Positions 1-7,561 of a stretch of 64,000 nucleotides of DNA are shown piece by piece (position 1 is the first letter of the stretch; each line of letters opens with the position of its first letter). The DNA lies in contig NZ_BJOR01000001.1 of NCBI RefSeq assembly GCF_006540305.1, positions 1,054,001 through 1,118,000 on the forward strand, in the 5' to 3' direction. The notes below the pieces were generated by a model. The model searched no databases. It worked only from the letters and a program-made list of their open reading frames with translations, and was not told the DNA's origin. Source of the DNA: Streptomyces sp. 6-11-2 (GTDB lineage Bacteria; Actinomycetota; Actinomycetes; Streptomycetales; Streptomycetaceae). A program made the position numbers and the translations under genes.

Positions 1-186
1 CTGGCCCAGAAGGCCGTCATGGCGGGTATCCCGGTGCTGGCGGCCGTCTCGGCGCCGTCGTCCCTGGCGGTGGACCTGGCCGCGGAGACGGGACTGACGC
101 TGGTGGGCTTCCTGCGGGGCAGCTCCATGAACGTGTACGCGGGCGCGGAGAGGATAGCCCTGCGGGAGGCGGCCGCCCACGGCTGA
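1..186 (+). CDS. fdhD: FdhD sulfurtransferase, C-terminal end (partial)
   Basis: The window opens inside this gene; 61 codons and the TGA remain. The visible end ([19 protein letters not shown], then GFLRG and MNVYAG) matches the conserved C-terminus of FdhD. In known FdhD proteins sulfur from IscS is passed to the molybdenum cofactor before insertion into formate dehydrogenase; the protein is cytoplasmic. The N-terminal part with the CxxC sulfur-carrying cysteines lies outside the window. The gene converges on the transporter gene that follows. Confidence 0.88.
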   Translation: MAQKAVMAGIPVLAAVSAPSSLAVDLAAETGLTLVGFLRGSSMNVYAGAERIALREAAAHG

Positions 187-210
187 GCCGCCCCGCGGTC
201 GACAACGGAG

Positions 211-252
211 ACCTGTCAACGGGAACCTGTCAACGAGGACCTGTCAACGAGG
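211..252. repeat. 14-bp tandem repeat, three copies
   Basis: Three head-to-tail units begin at 211, 225 and 239 (ACCTGTCAACGGGA, then ACCTGTCAACGAGG twice). They fill the gap between two convergent genes, and the last unit covers the stop codon of the transporter gene (244-246). No function is evident; local slippage is the simplest origin. Confidence 0.8.
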
Positions 253-1290
253 ACGGGGCGCCGTGCCGACCGCGGTGCGTGACGCCGCCGACGGCGCCCG
301 CTCGGCGCCCTCCTGCCGCGCCTCGGGGTCCCGCGCCCGGCGCTTGGCGATCACCGCGCACACCATGAGCTGCATCTGGTGGAAGAGCATCAGCGGCAGC
401 ACGGCGAGCGAGGCATGGGCGCCGAACAGGACGCTCGCCATGGGCAGCCCGGAGGCCAGCGACTTCTTCGAGCCCGCGAACTGCACCGCGATGCGGTCCT
501 CGCGGGAGAAGCCCAGCGCCCGTGTGCCGTACCAGGTCAGGGCGAGCATCACGGCGAGCAGCAGGGCCTCGACGACGAGCAGCCCGCCGAGCCGTACGGG
601 ACTGACCTGGTGCCAGATGCCGCGCACCATGCCCTCGCTGAACGCAGTGTAGACGACGAGCAGGATCGAGCCGCGGTCGACCAGCCCGAGGACCTTCTTG
701 TGCCGGGCGACGAAGCCTCCGATCCACGGCCTGAGGACCTGCCCGGCGACGAACGGCACGAGCAGTTGCACCACGATCGTGACCAGCGAGTGCCCGGAGA
801 AGCCACCGCCGCTGTTGCCGAGCAGCGCCGCCGCGAGCAGCGGGGTCAGGATGATGCCGACCAGGGAGGAGAAGGAGCCGGCGCAGATCGCGGCGGGCAC
901 GTTGCCGCGGGCGATGGAGGTGAACGCGATCGACGACTGGATGGTCGACGGGACCAGGGTGAGGAAGAGCAGGCCGTGGTAGAGCGGCTGGTTCAGCAGC
1001 ACCGGGACGAGTCCGCCGGCGGCGAGGCCGAGCAGCGGGAAGATCAGGAAGGTGCAGGCCAGGACCGTGACATGCAGCCGCCAGTGCTTCAGGCCGTCCA
1101 GCGCCTCACGGGTGGACAGCCGGACGCCGTAGAGGAAGAACAGCAGGGCGATCGCGGCGGTCGAGGCGCCCGAGGCCGCATGGGCGGCCGTGCCGCGGGC
1201 CGGGAGGAGTGCCGCGATGCCCACCGTCGCCAACAGCAGGACGATGTACGGGTCGATCGGCAGCCGGTTCGTCCTGCGCAGGCGTTTCAC
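244..1290 (-). CDS. SBF-type (bile acid:sodium symporter-like) transporter
   Basis: Integral membrane protein of about 348 aa with nine to ten hydrophobic segments. It resembles the SBF-like group (PF13593; YfeH-type) of the bile acid:sodium symporter superfamily. Family motifs visible are the LTLVPSTIQSSIAFTSIARGN block in the first half and the AVQFAGSKKSLASGLPMASVLF crossover region in the second, each rich in small and polar residues typical of the ion-binding crossover. The substrate cannot be read from sequence. I chose the GTG at 1290 because GGAG lies just upstream and the preceding 30 residues are low-complexity; an ATG at 1380 would give 378 aa. The gene is divergent from a LysR-type regulator, which probably controls it. 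The C-terminus is a charged cytoplasmic tail. Confidence 0.8.
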   Translation of the reverse strand: MKRLRRTNRLPIDPYIVLLLATVGIAALLPARGTAAHAASGASTAAIALLFFLYGVRLSTREALDGLKHWRLHVTVLACTFLIFPLLGLAAGGLVPVLLNQPLYHGLLFLTLVPSTIQSSIAFTSIARGNVPAAICAGSFSSLVGIILTPLLAAALLGNSGGGFSGHSLVTIVVQLLVPFVAGQVLRPWIGGFVARHKKVLGLVDRGSILLVVYTAFSEGMVRGIWHQVSPVRLGGLLVVEALLLAVMLALTWYGTRALGFSREDRIAVQFAGSKKSLASGLPMASVLFGAHASLAVLPLMLFHQMQLMVCAVIAKRRARDPEARQEGAERAPSAASRTAVGTAPRPR

Positions 1291-1454
1291 GGTGCTCCAC
1301 TTGCTCGTGCTGTTCGGTTCGGTACGGGCACCGTCGCGCCCGTGCGGCCCGTTTCGCAGGCCGACGGATCCCCTCTCCATCGTGCTCCCTCCGAGATCGA
1401 TCGGGAATCCGTCATACCGCTCTGACTGTCATCGTGTTGCGCGATAACCGCGGT

Positions 1455-1460
1455 AGGCTG
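1455..1460 (+). promoter_or_regulatory. Putative -10 box of a leaderless lysR promoter
   Basis: TAGGCT lies six bases before the GTG start at 1467, with no Shine-Dalgarno sequence in between. Transcription would begin at or next to the start codon. A TTGCGC is present at 1437 but the 12-bp spacing is short, so the -35 element is uncertain. The 176-bp divergent region probably also holds the LysR operator. Confidence 0.45.
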
Positions 1461-1466
1461 TGCCTC

Positions 1467-2339
1467 GTGTACGACCCCGCCCAGCTGCGCACCTTCCTGA
1501 CCGTGGCCCAGACCCTCAGCTTCACGGGGGCGGCCCGGCGGCTCGGGCTGCGCCAGTCGACCGTCAGCCAGCACGTGCGCCGTCTCGAGGACGCGACCGG
1601 CAGGCTGCTGTTCACCCGCGACACCCACTCGGTGGAGCTGACCGAGGACGGCGAGGCCATGCTGGGCTTCGCGCGCCGGATCCTCCAGGTGCACGAGCAG
1701 GCGACGGCGTTCTTCACCGGCGCCCGGGTGCGCGGCCGGCTGCGGTTCGGCGCGTCGGAGGACTTCGTGCTGACCCGGCTGCCGGAGATCCTGGAGGGCT
1801 TCCGCTACGAGCATCCCGAGGTCGACCTGGAGTTGACGGTGGAGCTGTCGGGCACCCTGCACGAGCAGCTCGCCGCCGGAAAGCTCGACCTGGTGCTGGC
1901 CAAGCGGCGCCCCGAGGACCCGCACGGCGAGCCGGTCTGGCGCGACCGCCTGGTCTGGATCGGCGCCGAGCGGCTGCGCCTGGACCCCGACCGCCCGGTG
2001 CCGCTCATCGTCTACCCGCCGCCGGGCATCTCCCGGGCCCTCGCCCTGGAGGCCCTGGAGCGCCAGGGCCGGCCGTGGCGCGTCGCCTGCACCAGCGGCA
2101 GCCTCAACGGGCTGGTCGCCGCCGCCCGCGCGGGCCTCGGTGTGATGGCCCACTCCCGTGGCCTGATCCCGCCTGGCCTGGCGCGCGTCCCGGACCGCGC
2201 GGGCCTGCCGGAACTGGGCGGAGTCGACTTCGTCCTCGTCCACGGCCGCCGTCACGACACGCCCCACCACGCGGCCGACGCCCTGGCCACGGCCATCCTG
2301 ACCAGCGGCGACCGCCTCCACCGGCGCGGAGTCGGCTAG
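1467..2339 (+). CDS. LysR-family transcriptional regulator
   Basis: A 290-aa protein with the usual LysR layout. The N-terminal winged HTH (about residues 1-65) reads LRTFLTVAQTLSFTGAARRL, then STVSQHVRRLE. The effector domain (about 90-290) includes RLRFGASEDF, where the first beta strand of the periplasmic-binding-protein-like fold normally starts, and SGTLHEQLAAGKLDLVLAKR. The length is normal for the family. It is transcribed away from the SBF-type transporter, the classical LysR arrangement, so the transporter is the likely target. The GTG start is favoured because the coding frame upstream is not LysR-like and a -10 box sits just before it. The effector is unknown. Confidence 0.88.
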   Translation: MYDPAQLRTFLTVAQTLSFTGAARRLGLRQSTVSQHVRRLEDATGRLLFTRDTHSVELTEDGEAMLGFARRILQVHEQATAFFTGARVRGRLRFGASEDFVLTRLPEILEGFRYEHPEVDLELTVELSGTLHEQLAAGKLDLVLAKRRPEDPHGEPVWRDRLVWIGAERLRLDPDRPVPLIVYPPPGISRALALEALERQGRPWRVACTSGSLNGLVAAARAGLGVMAHSRGLIPPGLARVPDRAGLPELGGVDFVLVHGRRHDTPHHAADALATAILTSGDRLHRRGVG

Positions 2340-2644
2340 ACCGCGACCGGTCCGGGTCGTCGAGGGCCGTCGCCGAGACCGGCGCCTGGCTTGTTCACGG
2401 CGGTCGCCGCGGCCGTCGGGCCGGCCGGTTCCGAGGGCCGTAATCGGGCCGTACAGATTCGGTGGAGATAACGGCACCGAAACTTACTGATCCGTGGGAA
2501 ATCCTGTCCGACCCTTCCCCTTGTGAGCGCATTTTCCGGCGTCCCCCGAGGCGCTGCCCGCCTTCGCGGGCCCTCCCGTCCCCCGCCGCGCTGGGGTAGC
2601 TTTCACGGCGCTGTGCGGAGCGTCACAAGGAACGGGAGCGGGGT
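2340..2644 (+). promoter_or_regulatory. Intergenic region with putative acyl-CoA ligase promoter
   Basis: These 305 bases hold no convincing gene. A TANNNT-type -10 box, TAGCTT, is at 2597-2602, about 42 bases before the TTG start of the next gene; a matching -35 is not clear. A purine-rich stretch (AAGGAACGGGAG) just before 2645 can serve as the ribosome binding site. GC-rich inverted stretches around 2376-2440 may end lysR transcription but no clean stem was found. Confidence 0.35.
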
Positions 2645-4471
2645 TTGCGCGAGTTCACCAGCCCTCCGTCGACGTTGCCACCGCCGGTGGGCGGACTGGC
2701 CGACGTCGTCTTCCAGCATGCGCTGGACGATCCGCTCCACATCGCGCTCGGCCGCAAGGACGAGTTCGGCAGGTGGCGGGATGTGACCTGCGCCGAGTTC
2801 CGCGACGAGGTGCTGGCCCTCGCCAAGGGCCTGCTCGCCCAGGGCATCCGCTTCGGCGACCGCGTCGCGATCATGTCCCGTACCCGCTACGAGTGGACGC
2901 TGTTCGACTTCGCGCTGTGGACGATCGGCGCCCAGGTGGTACCGCTCTACCCCACCTCCTCGGCCGAGCAGTGCTTCTGGATGCTGTACGACGCGGAGGT
3001 CACGGCGGCGGTCGTGGAGCACGAGGAGCACGCGATGACGATCGCCACCGTCATCGACCGGCTCCCGCGGCTGCGCCAGCTGTGGCAGCTGGACACCGGC
3101 GTCGTGCAGCAGCTGTACGACGCGGGCGGGCACATCGACGACGACGTGGTGCACCGGCACCGGGAGGCGGTGACCCCGGACTCGGTCGCGACCGTCATCT
3201 ACACCTCCGGCACCACCGGCCGGCCCAAGGGCTGCGTGCTGTCGCACGGCAACTTCATGTACGAGTCGGACACGGTGATCGAGCGCTGGGAGCCGGTGTT
3301 CCACAGCAGGAAGGGCGACGAGGCGGCGACGCTGCTGTTCCTGCCGCTCGCCCACGTCTTCGGCCGGATGGTGGAGGTCGCCGCGATCCGCGGCAAGGTC
3401 CGTTTCGGCCATCAGCCGCAGCTGAGCGCCTCCGCGCTGCTGCCCGACCTCCAGGCGTTCCGGCCGACGTTCATCCTGGCGGTGCCGTACATCTTCGAGA
3501 AGGTGTTCGGCGCCGCCCGCCGCAAGGCGGAGAAGGAGGGCAGGGACGGTCCGTTCGAGAAGGCCGTCGAGGTCGCCGTGAAGTACGCGGACGCCGTCGA
3601 GGCCAAGGCGTGGGGCATCGGCCCCGGCCCCTCGGCCGGACTGCGGATGCAGCACCAGTTCTTCGACAAGTTCGTGTACTCCAAGGTGCGCGCCGCCATG
3701 GGCGGCAGGATCCGCAACGCGATGTCCGGCGGCTCGGCGATGGACCGCCGGCTCGGCCTGTTCTTCGCGGGCGCCGGGGTGCAGATCTACGAGGGCTACG
3801 GGCTGACCGAGTCCACTGCGGCGGCCACCGCCAACCCGCCCGAGCGCACCCGCTACGGCACGGTGGGGCAGCCCATCCCGGGCAGCACCGTGCACATCGC
3901 CGACGACGGTGAGATCTGGCTGCACGGCGACAACGTCTTCCAGGGCTACCTCCACAACAAGAAGGCCACCGATGCGACCCTGCACGACGGCTGGCTGGCC
4001 ACCGGCGACCTCGGCTCCCTCGACGAGGACGGCTATCTGACGATCACCGGCCGCAAGAAGGAGATCCTGGTGACCTCCGGCGGCAAGAGCGTGGCGCCGG
4101 GCGTGCTGGAGGAGCGGGTGCGCGACCACCCGCTGGTCTCCCAGTGCATCGTCGTCGGCAACGACCGCCCCTACGTCGCCGCGCTGGTCACCCTCGACAC
4201 GGAGGCCGTCGAGCACTGGCTCCAGATGCGCGGCAAGCCGCGGATGCCGGCGGCCCGGCTGGTGCACGACCCCGACCTGGAGACGGAGGTCCGCCGAGCG
4301 GTGGTCGCCGCCAACACGCTGGTCTCCCAGGCCGAGTCGATCCGCACCTTCCGTATCCTCGCCCAGCCGTTCACCGAGGAGCACGGCCTGCTGACCCCGT
4401 CCCTGAAGCTCAAGCGCAAGGCCATCGAGAACGCGTACGCCGACGAGGTGGAGGCGCTGTACCGGATCTGA
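2645..4471 (+). CDS. Long-chain fatty-acid--CoA ligase (AMP-forming)
   Basis: 608-aa member of the ANL superfamily. It activates a fatty acid with ATP to an acyl-adenylate and then an acyl-CoA. The P-loop-like motif YTSGTTGRPKG is at residues 186-196, and the adenine-binding YEGYGLTES motif is at about 382-390. The hinge and C-terminal subdomain (TGDLGSLDEDGYLTITGRKK; KSVAPGVLEE) follow at about 455-490. Length and the long-chain FadD/FACL-like middle region (LAVPYIFEKVF) fit bacterial FadD15-like enzymes. It is cytoplasmic or membrane-peripheral. The start is a TTG preceded by a GGAAC/GGGAG purine run. The gene stands alone, so its pathway (beta-oxidation, lipid or polyketide priming) is open. 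Confidence 0.9.
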   Translation: MREFTSPPSTLPPPVGGLADVVFQHALDDPLHIALGRKDEFGRWRDVTCAEFRDEVLALAKGLLAQGIRFGDRVAIMSRTRYEWTLFDFALWTIGAQVVPLYPTSSAEQCFWMLYDAEVTAAVVEHEEHAMTIATVIDRLPRLRQLWQLDTGVVQQLYDAGGHIDDDVVHRHREAVTPDSVATVIYTSGTTGRPKGCVLSHGNFMYESDTVIERWEPVFHSRKGDEAATLLFLPLAHVFGRMVEVAAIRGKVRFGHQPQLSASALLPDLQAFRPTFILAVPYIFEKVFGAARRKAEKEGRDGPFEKAVEVAVKYADAVEAKAWGIGPGPSAGLRMQHQFFDKFVYSKVRAAMGGRIRNAMSGGSAMDRRLGLFFAGAGVQIYEGYGLTESTAAATANPPERTRYGTVGQPIPGSTVHIADDGEIWLHGDNVFQGYLHNKKATDATLHDGWLATGDLGSLDEDGYLTITGRKKEILVTSGGKSVAPGVLEERVRDHPLVSQCIVVGNDRPYVAALVTLDTEAVEHWLQMRGKPRMPAARLVHDPDLETEVRRAVVAANTLVSQAESIRTFRILAQPFTEEHGLLTPSLKLKRKAIENAYADEVEALYRI

Positions 4472-4501
4472 GCCGGGCCGCACCGCCCCAGCCGCCCGGC
4501 C

Positions 4502-4557
4502 GTTTCCAGCAGGTTCCGGCCGGTTCCGGCAGGTTCCAGACGGTTCCGGCCGGAACG
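4502..4557. repeat. GGTTCC-rich short repeats ending in a 14-bp palindrome
   Basis: Five GGTTCC/TTTCC units separated by GGC or AG sit in the gap after the acyl-CoA ligase. The last forms a perfect palindrome GTTCCGGCCGGAAC at 4543-4556. It could be a weak terminator or an operator for the downstream reductase; neither can be decided here. Confidence 0.5.
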
Positions 4558-4637
4558 GCCGCTCAGGAATGCGATCAGGCTCGTGATCGTTGACGATGGG
4601 ACCGACACACGACGACAAGCGAAGGATCGAGAAGCTC

Positions 4638-5474
4638 GTGAGCAGCAAGGTCCCCCCGATCATCCTCAACAACGGCGTCGAGATGCCCCAGCTGGGCTTC
4701 GGCGTCTGGCAGGTGCCGGACGACGAGGCGGAGCGGGCCGTCGCCACCGCGCTGGAGGTCGGGTACCGCAGCGTCGACACAGCGGCGATCTACGGCAACG
4801 AAGAGGGCACCGGCAAGGCCATCGCCGCATCCGGCATCCCGCGCGAGGAGGTCTTCGTCACCACCAAGCTCTGGAACAGCGACCAGGGATACGACTCCAC
4901 GCTGCGCGCCTTCGACGCGTCGCTGTCCAAGCTCGGCCTGGAGTACGTGGACCTCTACCTGATCCACTGGCCGACGCCGGCCCGGGGGAAGTTCGTCGAC
5001 TCCTACAAGGCGTTCGAGAAGCTGCACGCGGCCGGGCGCATCCGGGCGATCGGCACCTCCAACTTCCTTCCGGAGCACCTGGAGCGCCTGATCGCCGAAA
5101 CCTCGGTGATCCCGGCGGTCAACCAGATCGAGCTGCACCCGCACCTCCAGCAGCACGCCGCCCGCGAGTACCACGCGGAGCAGGGCATCGCCACCGAGGC
5201 CTGGTCGCCGCTCGGCCAGGGCAAGGGCCTCCTGGAGGTCCCGGCGATCGTGGCGATCGCACAGAAGCACAACCGCACGCCCGCCCAGATCGTGCTGCGC
5301 TGGCACCTCCAGCTCGGCAACGTCGTGATCCCGAAGTCCGTGACGCCCTCCCGGATCCGGGAGAACATCGAGGTCTTCGACTTCAGCCTGGACGACGAGG
5401 ACCTCGCGGCGATCAGCGCCCTGAACGAGGACCGGCGCCTGGGCCCGGACCCGGCGAAGTTCGACATGGCCTGA
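4638..5474 (+). CDS. Aldo/keto reductase
   Basis: 278-aa NADPH-dependent oxidoreductase with an (alpha/beta)8 barrel. It reduces aldehydes and ketones, with 2,5-diketo-gluconate reductase-like members as the closest group. The catalytic tetrad is visible: Asp47 and Tyr52 in VDTAAIYGNE, Lys77 in TTKLWN and His110 in LIHWP. The cofactor loop motif IPKSVTPSRIRENIEVFDF is near the C-terminus. I placed the start at the GTG at 4638 because the protein then begins SSKVPPIILNNGVEMPQLGFG, the normal family start, with GAAGGATCGAGAAG upstream. An in-frame ATG at 4596 would add 14 residues. The gene is monocistronic and followed by a hairpin. The physiological substrate is unknown. Confidence 0.9.
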   Translation: MSSKVPPIILNNGVEMPQLGFGVWQVPDDEAERAVATALEVGYRSVDTAAIYGNEEGTGKAIAASGIPREEVFVTTKLWNSDQGYDSTLRAFDASLSKLGLEYVDLYLIHWPTPARGKFVDSYKAFEKLHAAGRIRAIGTSNFLPEHLERLIAETSVIPAVNQIELHPHLQQHAAREYHAEQGIATEAWSPLGQGKGLLEVPAIVAIAQKHNRTPAQIVLRWHLQLGNVVIPKSVTPSRIRENIEVFDFSLDDEDLAAISALNEDRRLGPDPAKFDMA

Positions 5475-5490
5475 CCCGGCCGGCCCACGG

Positions 5491-5527
5491 CGCGCCCCGG
5501 ACCACTGCCCGGCGGTTCCGGGGCGCG
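5491..5527 (+). terminator. Hairpin terminator after the aldo/keto reductase
   Basis: Perfect 11-bp inverted repeat CGCGCCCCGGA (5491-5501) and TCCGGGGCGCG (5517-5527) with a 15-base loop, 17 bases after the stop codon. There is no T tract, as is usual in Streptomyces. Confidence 0.6.
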
Positions 5528-5563
5528 ACGCGCTTCGTCGCTGTTGGAACGCACCTCCCGGTA

Positions 5564-5576
5564 AGGAAACTTTCCT
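5564..5576. promoter_or_regulatory. csn-box-like operator (CsnR type) of the chitosanase
   Basis: Perfect 13-bp palindrome AGGAAACTTTCCT located 18 bases before the GTG start of the chitosanase gene. As I recall the literature, Streptomyces and Kitasatospora chitosanase genes carry a palindromic operator of the form AGGAAANTTTCCT, bound by the ROK-family repressor CsnR and released by chitosan-derived sugars. The match here is exact and overlaps the region between promoter and ribosome binding site. Confidence 0.7.
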
Positions 5577-5593
5577 GACAGAAGGAGCCCGCA

Positions 5594-6289
5594 GTGCACA
5601 TACGAAGACCGCCCCTCGCCACGGCCCTGAGCGCGGCCCTGCTCACCACTGGAATGCTCCCCGCGCACGCCGCCGGCGCCACCGGACCCCGGTCCGTACG
5701 GGAGGGCTCGGTCGGCGCCGCCGACCTGCTCGCCAAGGTGAGGACCTGCCGGCAGATATCCAACGGCAAGTACCGCACGAACGCGGGCGCTTCGGCCACG
5801 GTCCCCGTGTGCGGCAAGAACGGTGCGGTGTTCTGGAAGGCCGACATGGACATCGACTGCGACGGCCAGCGCACCACCCACTGCAATGAGAAGATCGACC
5901 CCTGGTTCCAGAACGACACGGCCTTCCACCAGTCCGACGGCCGGCCGCTCAAGTCCGAGTCGCTGCCGTACGTCGTGGTCCCGAGCCCGAGCGGCATCTG
6001 GAACTACGCCGGATCCGGCATCAGGGGCGGCAGCGTCGTGGCCGTGATCCACAACAACAGGGTCGAGTACGCGGTCGTCGGCGACACCGGCCCCTCGAAG
6101 ATCATCGGTGAGGCCTCGTACGCCACCGCCAAGGCCCTCGGCATCAACCCGGACCCGGTCACCGGCGGCGTCGACTCCGGCGTGACGTACATCCTGTTCA
6201 GGAACTCCCGGGCCTCGCCGATCGAGAGCCACAGCGCGGCGGTCACGCTCGGCGAGCGGCTGGCGAGGGAGTTCATCGCCGCCAACTGA
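5594..6289 (+). CDS. Secreted chitosanase, glycoside hydrolase family 75
   Basis: 231-aa secreted endo-enzyme that should hydrolyse chitosan. Residues 1-27 form a signal peptide (basic HIRRP, then a hydrophobic core ending AHAAGA). The mature protein has the GH75 hallmarks: ADMDIDCDG with the first catalytic Asp, followed by WFQNDTAFHQSDG and then VVGDTGPSKIIGEAS, carrying the second acidic residue of the family. Cysteines in TCRQIS, VPVCG, DIDCDG and THCNE may pair. GTG is the start, with AGAAGGAG upstream. The upstream palindrome at 5564-5576 predicts induction by chitosan-derived oligosaccharides. There is no carbohydrate-binding module, unlike the cellulases nearby. Length is normal for the family. 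Confidence 0.88.
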   Translation: MHIRRPPLATALSAALLTTGMLPAHAAGATGPRSVREGSVGAADLLAKVRTCRQISNGKYRTNAGASATVPVCGKNGAVFWKADMDIDCDGQRTTHCNEKIDPWFQNDTAFHQSDGRPLKSESLPYVVVPSPSGIWNYAGSGIRGGSVVAVIHNNRVEYAVVGDTGPSKIIGEASYATAKALGINPDPVTGGVDSGVTYILFRNSRASPIESHSAAVTLGERLAREFIAAN

Positions 6290-6458
6290 GCCAGGAGAGC
6301 CGGAGGGACGGCTGAGCCGGGCCGGCCTCGGGGTCACCACCCCCACGCCCCTGCCGGCCGGCACGATCCGCCCCGGCGAAGTCACGGAGCCGCCGCTCGC
6401 CGCGTCCGGCGACGGCCCCCCGGTGCCCGGCGCCGAGCAACCGCCGTGCCCCTGCGGC

Positions 6459-7385
6459 TCAGCCGGTCCGCACCCCCGTGTACACCGTGTACGCCTTGAG
6501 CACGAAGAGGTCGCTCCTGCGGTGCACGCTCGCCTCGTCCTCGGGGTCGAGGAGCCGGTCGAGGGTGGCACGGTCCTCGTCGTCGACGCCGCTCTCCAGG
6601 GACTCGCGAAGCCGGTTCAGGTCGGCGGCGACATAGGCGCGGGCCGGATCGGAGACCGGGGCGGGCAGGTCGAGCAGGAAGCTGCGGGTGCCGCTGGGCT
6701 TCAGTCCCGCGGACGCCAGCAGCGCCGGCCAGTCCTCGGTCTCGGCGACCGAGCCCGGCAACTCCGCCCGCATGCGCGCGAACCAGTCCTCCTGCACCAC
6801 GTCGAGACGCGCCTGGAGGCCCGGTCGGCCGATGCCGAGGTCGCGGGGCAGGAACCGGGCGGGCAGACCGCCCTCCAGCAGGGCGAGCGTGCCGCCGGGC
6901 GCCAGCCGCTCGGCGAACGCGGCGAGGGCGGCCCGTTGGTCGCCCAGGTGGTGCAGGCTGTTGCCGGCCCACAACAGATCCGCCGGGTACTCCAACTCGT
7001 CCAGCACGTCGGGGAGTTCACCGGTGAGAGTGCCGAGGCGATCGGCCAGGCCGAGGCGGGCGGCCCGGGCCCGGGCCCGCTCCAGCAGCGGCTCGGAACC
7101 GTCCACCGCGACGACCCGCGCACTCGGGAACGCCTCGGCGAAGAGGCCGGAGATCACACCCGGCCCGCTGCCGGCGTCGACGACCAGGCCGGGCTCGGGC
7201 GCCTGCTCCCCCAGCCACGCCATGACCTTCCCGTACAGGGGCGCGAACAGCTCCGCCTGGGCTTCGAGCAGCGGAGCCATGACGGCCCAGTCGATGTCGG
7301 TGTGACCGTGGCCGTGGCCGTGGTGGTCGTGCCGGCCGGGGTGAGCCCCCTCGTGGTCGTGGTGTCCGCGGGGTTGGTGCGCCAT
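6459..7385 (-). CDS. SAM-dependent methyltransferase with His-rich N-terminus
   Basis: 308-aa class I methyltransferase. Motif I (VVDAGSGPGVISGLFAEAF) is at about residues 75-93, followed by VVAVDGSEPLLERAR (acidic loop) and LLWAGNSLHHLGDQRAAL, as in Methyltransf_25/12-type enzymes. The substrate is unknown. The unusual part is residues 2-29: about 11 of these 28 are histidine (HHDHEG, RHDHHGHGHGH). Such runs bind Zn, Ni or Co in metallochaperones and metal sensors, so metal binding is plausible but only inferred. The ATG at 7385 has GAGAGGC upstream; a longer frame to 7445 lacks a good site. It is transcribed in the same direction as the GH6 gene but separated from it by a strong terminator. 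Confidence 0.82.
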   Translation of the reverse strand: MAHQPRGHHDHEGAHPGRHDHHGHGHGHTDIDWAVMAPLLEAQAELFAPLYGKVMAWLGEQAPEPGLVVDAGSGPGVISGLFAEAFPSARVVAVDGSEPLLERARARAARLGLADRLGTLTGELPDVLDELEYPADLLWAGNSLHHLGDQRAALAAFAERLAPGGTLALLEGGLPARFLPRDLGIGRPGLQARLDVVQEDWFARMRAELPGSVAETEDWPALLASAGLKPSGTRSFLLDLPAPVSDPARAYVAADLNRLRESLESGVDDEDRATLDRLLDPEDEASVHRRSDLFVLKAYTVYTGVRTG

Positions 7386-7467
7386 GTGATCAGCCTCTCT
7401 TGTCCGGTGCGGCCAGCCTGCGCCGCCGCACCGGGAGAGGGCCACTCCTGTTGCCGAGGCGGCAAAA

Positions 7468-7494
7468 CGGCCGGGGGCAGGTGCCCCCCGGCCG
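7468..7494 (-). terminator. Intrinsic terminator of the GH6 cellulase gene
   Basis: Stem CGGCCGGGGGC / GCCCCCCGGCCG (one bulged base) around a 4-base loop. Read on the minus strand it is followed at once by GTTTTGCC, a short T tract. It lies 68 bases past the GH6 stop and should separate that gene from the methyltransferase. Confidence 0.7.
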
Positions 7495-7561
7495 CGGGGA
7501 GGAGCCGTTCACCGCCCGCCGGGGCCGCCCGGCAGGGCCGGCCCCGGCGGATCGCCTCAGA

